Source: a virus | Strand: one strand, 5' to 3' | Length of the DNA: 20,536 bases | Virus record (IMG/VR): IMGVR_UViG_3300042522_000378 | Span: 1-20,536 of that record | Position numbers and translations under genes: made by a program | The notes under the pieces: model-generated | What the model was told of the DNA's origin: nothing | The model's input: only the letters and a program-made list of their open reading frames with translations | Database searches by the model: none | Shown here: piece by piece, positions 19,048 to 20,536 of the stretch | Layout of the letters: each line of letters begins with the position of its first letter | Position numbering within the stretch: position 1 is the first letter of the stretch

Positions 19048-20536
19048 ATGACAAACAGAATGAACGGACAAAATGAGCGGAAAATACTTCCGCCATCTCC
19101 AACACCAACCAGAACACCAACAGAAACTCCAAAACCTCCAAGGATAGGGTCGGATGATGGGTGTCCTTTTATAGATAGAAATTCCCTTAGTAAAACGCCT
19201 ACTAAGACACCTACTAAAACTCCAACACCAACTAGAACCCCTAAAAAAACGCCAACACCGACACCAACACTTACCCCTACAATAACTCCAAGCATTACTG
19301 TAACTAGAACAGTTACCCCAACAAGAACACCAACTAGAACACTAACAAGAACAGTAACCCCTACCGTAACTCCAAGCATAACAACAACTAGAACAAACAC
19401 CCCTACTAATACAAGAACACCAACTGCAACCCCCACTAATAGTCGAACAGCTACATCGACCCCTACACTAACTCCTAGTATTACTCAGACCAATACACAG
19501 ACACCAACACCTACGCAAACACCAACGCAAACACCAAGTATTACAGTAAGCCAAACCCCAACAGTTACTATCACAAGATCTGCTACTGCTACAGTAACAC
19601 CCTCTATTACTCCTTCTATCACAATTACTGCTACTCCGACAAATACTCCAAGCCCATCTACTGTTACATGTTGTGAGTGGGACGGTAATACATTCTTACA
19701 GTTTGATGCTTCTTGTGGCAATTTAGTCATTCCAGTAGCCTATACAAAAACAGCAGCAAATACATGGCAAGCTAGTGGAAGTTTATCATGTGGAGATACT
19801 TTTAGTTCTACGATAACATGTGATCCAAATGCTAGATACACAGGATCAGGTTCATGTATAAATAAATGGACTTCTTCATTAACCATATCCTGTGTTACTG
19901 GTCTAATAATTACTGGAATAAAAGAAGCCTGTCAATGTAACGCTCCTCCTATTTGGAGTTTTGTTGGCAATTTTGATAATTGCAGTTGTTGCACTCCTAC
20001 TCCAACAAGAACACCAACCCAAACAGTCACCAGAACGCTAACTCCAACGCCTTCATTAACAGCATCTCAGACATTAACGCCATCTCCAAGTAGAGCTACT
20101 TGCTGCGACTGGAATGGTTTGACTACATTTGTATTAAATTGTAACAATATAACCAGAACTATAAGTCTAGATTTGTTATTTACTAAAGTCATGCCAAATT
20201 ATTGGACTAGTAGCGGCACATTGGCTTGTGGCGATACATACTTTATGTCAGTTACTTGTGATCCTAGTGTAGCATATACTGGTTCTAGTTCATGTGCTAA
20301 TAAATGGACAGCAAGTGCTAATATTTCTTGTGTTGGAGGATTAAATATAACTGGAATATCTACTGCCTGTCAATGTAATGTTCCTCCAGTATGGGCATTT
20401 GAGGGAAATACAAGTAATTGTAATTGTTGTACTCCACCGCCTAGCCAAAGTCCGACCCCAACGCCAACAAATAATTGTCAGTTATTAACTCCTAGTATTC
20501 AAAGTGCTGCCTGTTCATGTATAAAGGATGGTACTG
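19048..20536 (+). CDS. Thr/Pro-rich repeat protein with Cys-rich domains, 3' end outside window
   Basis: Open for 496 codons from ATG 19048 to the window end. After a short start ([20 protein letters not shown]) comes a stalk of Thr-Pro dipeptides (about residues 11-207) broken by a brief segment with [12 protein letters not shown]. Two homologous Cys-rich domains follow (19669-19992 and 20101-20430), joined by a TP linker. Each opens with CC-W-G, has SCGD or ACGD, TCDP, a GS-SC-NKWT block and ITGI-ACQCN, and ends in NC-CC. A third linker then begins. No signal peptide is visible. It looks like an extended, extracellular-type fibre or virion decoration. Unusually low complexity creates false antisense reading frames. 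Confidence 0.85.
   Translation, partial: MTNRMNGQNERKILPPSPTPTRTPTETPKPPRIGSDDGCPFIDRNSLSKTPTKTPTKTPTPTRTPKKTPTPTPTLTPTITPSITVTRTVTPTRTPTRTLTRTVTPTVTPSITTTRTNTPTNTRTPTATPTNSRTATSTPTLTPSITQTNTQTPTPTQTPTQTPSITVSQTPTVTITRSATATVTPSITPSITITATPTNTPSPSTVTCCEWDGNTFLQFDASCGNLVIPVAYTKTAANTWQASGSLSCGDTFSSTITCDPNARYTGSGSCINKWTSSLTISCVTGLIITGIKEACQCNAPPIWSFVGNFDNCSCCTPTPTRTPTQTVTRTLTPTPSLTASQTLTPSPSRATCCDWNGLTTFVLNCNNITRTISLDLLFTKVMPNYWTSSGTLACGDTYFMSVTCDPSVAYTGSSSCANKWTASANISCVGGLNITGISTACQCNVPPVWAFEGNTSNCNCCTPPPSQSPTPTPTNNCQLLTPSIQSAACSCIKDGT
19078..19668 (+). repeat. Thr/Pro-coding low-complexity DNA repeat
   Basis: Degenerate ACN-CCN repeats encoding TP, TPT, TR and TPS-IT steps. The DNA is strongly C/A-biased on this strand. 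Expansion and contraction by slippage or recombination is likely. Confidence 0.85.
19669..20430 (+). repeat. tandem Cys-rich domain repeat
   Basis: Two copies of a domain of about 108-110 residues (19669-19992 and 20101-20430) separated by a 36-codon TP linker. The Cys positions, NKWT, ITGI and CQCN blocks align between copies, while other residues differ, showing an old duplication. Confidence 0.85.

Noticed and set aside
18915-19730. Long Val/Gly-rich reading frames on the minus strand
   Set aside because: They are the reverse complement of the Thr/Pro-coding repeat; low-complexity shadows without ribosome sites.
19048-20536. CRISPR or tandem DNA repeat array
   Set aside because: The repetition is at codon level (Thr-Pro) in an open reading frame with no constant repeat and unique spacer units.

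Overview
The window is a piece of the genome of a large, AT-rich, tailed double-stranded DNA bacteriophage. Every convincing gene is on the + strand, genes are packed end to end with many ATGA or longer overlaps, and several are phage hallmarks: an ATP-dependent DNA ligase, T4-like rIIA and rIIB, three free-standing HNH endonucleases, a phage-encoded tRNA and many small accessory ORFs. I cannot name the virus. The host is unknown; the only hint is a tRNA intron of the kind known from cyanobacterial tRNA-Leu(UAA), which is not proof.

Layout. 1-909: C-terminal part of the ligase. 974-2552: two overlapping HNH endonuclease genes. 2605-5147: a small membrane protein, a helix-hairpin-helix DNA-glycosylase-like protein under a strong promoter, a chain of small ORFs (two of them, 42 and 40 codons, easily missed) and a PspC-domain protein. 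5152-6114: a calcineurin-like phosphoesterase and a small putative DNA-binding protein. 6115-6525 has no protein gene but holds a structured RNA candidate and a tRNA split by a 202-nt group I intron. 6526-9333: small ORFs including a kinase-like protein and a two-helix membrane protein. 9399-13048: rIIA and rIIB, each with its own sigma70-type promoter and a shared leader motif. 13062-13691: an HNH gene behind an RBS-masking hairpin. 13695-13822: a tRNA-like structure with no D stem, a long central hairpin and a G3-U70 pair, followed by alternative hairpins. 13854-17622: an archaeo-eukaryotic-type primase, small ORFs, a zinc-ribbon/RuvA-domain-III-like protein and RuvB, closed by an intrinsic terminator. 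17728-20536: a membrane-anchored small protein, an actin-like ATPase, and a long Thr/Pro-rich protein with repeated Cys-rich domains that runs off the window.

How they fit together. Ligase, primase, RuvB with its possible adaptor and the glycosylase-like protein form a replication, recombination and repair set. rIIA/rIIB, PspC and the small membrane proteins probably act at the host envelope or in exclusion. The actin-like protein may form a filament that positions DNA or virions. The HNH genes and the intron are mobile passengers. The least expected items are the intron-split class I tRNA with a UAA anticodon, the tmRNA-like mini tRNA mimic, and the RuvA-domain-III/zinc-ribbon plus RuvB pair.
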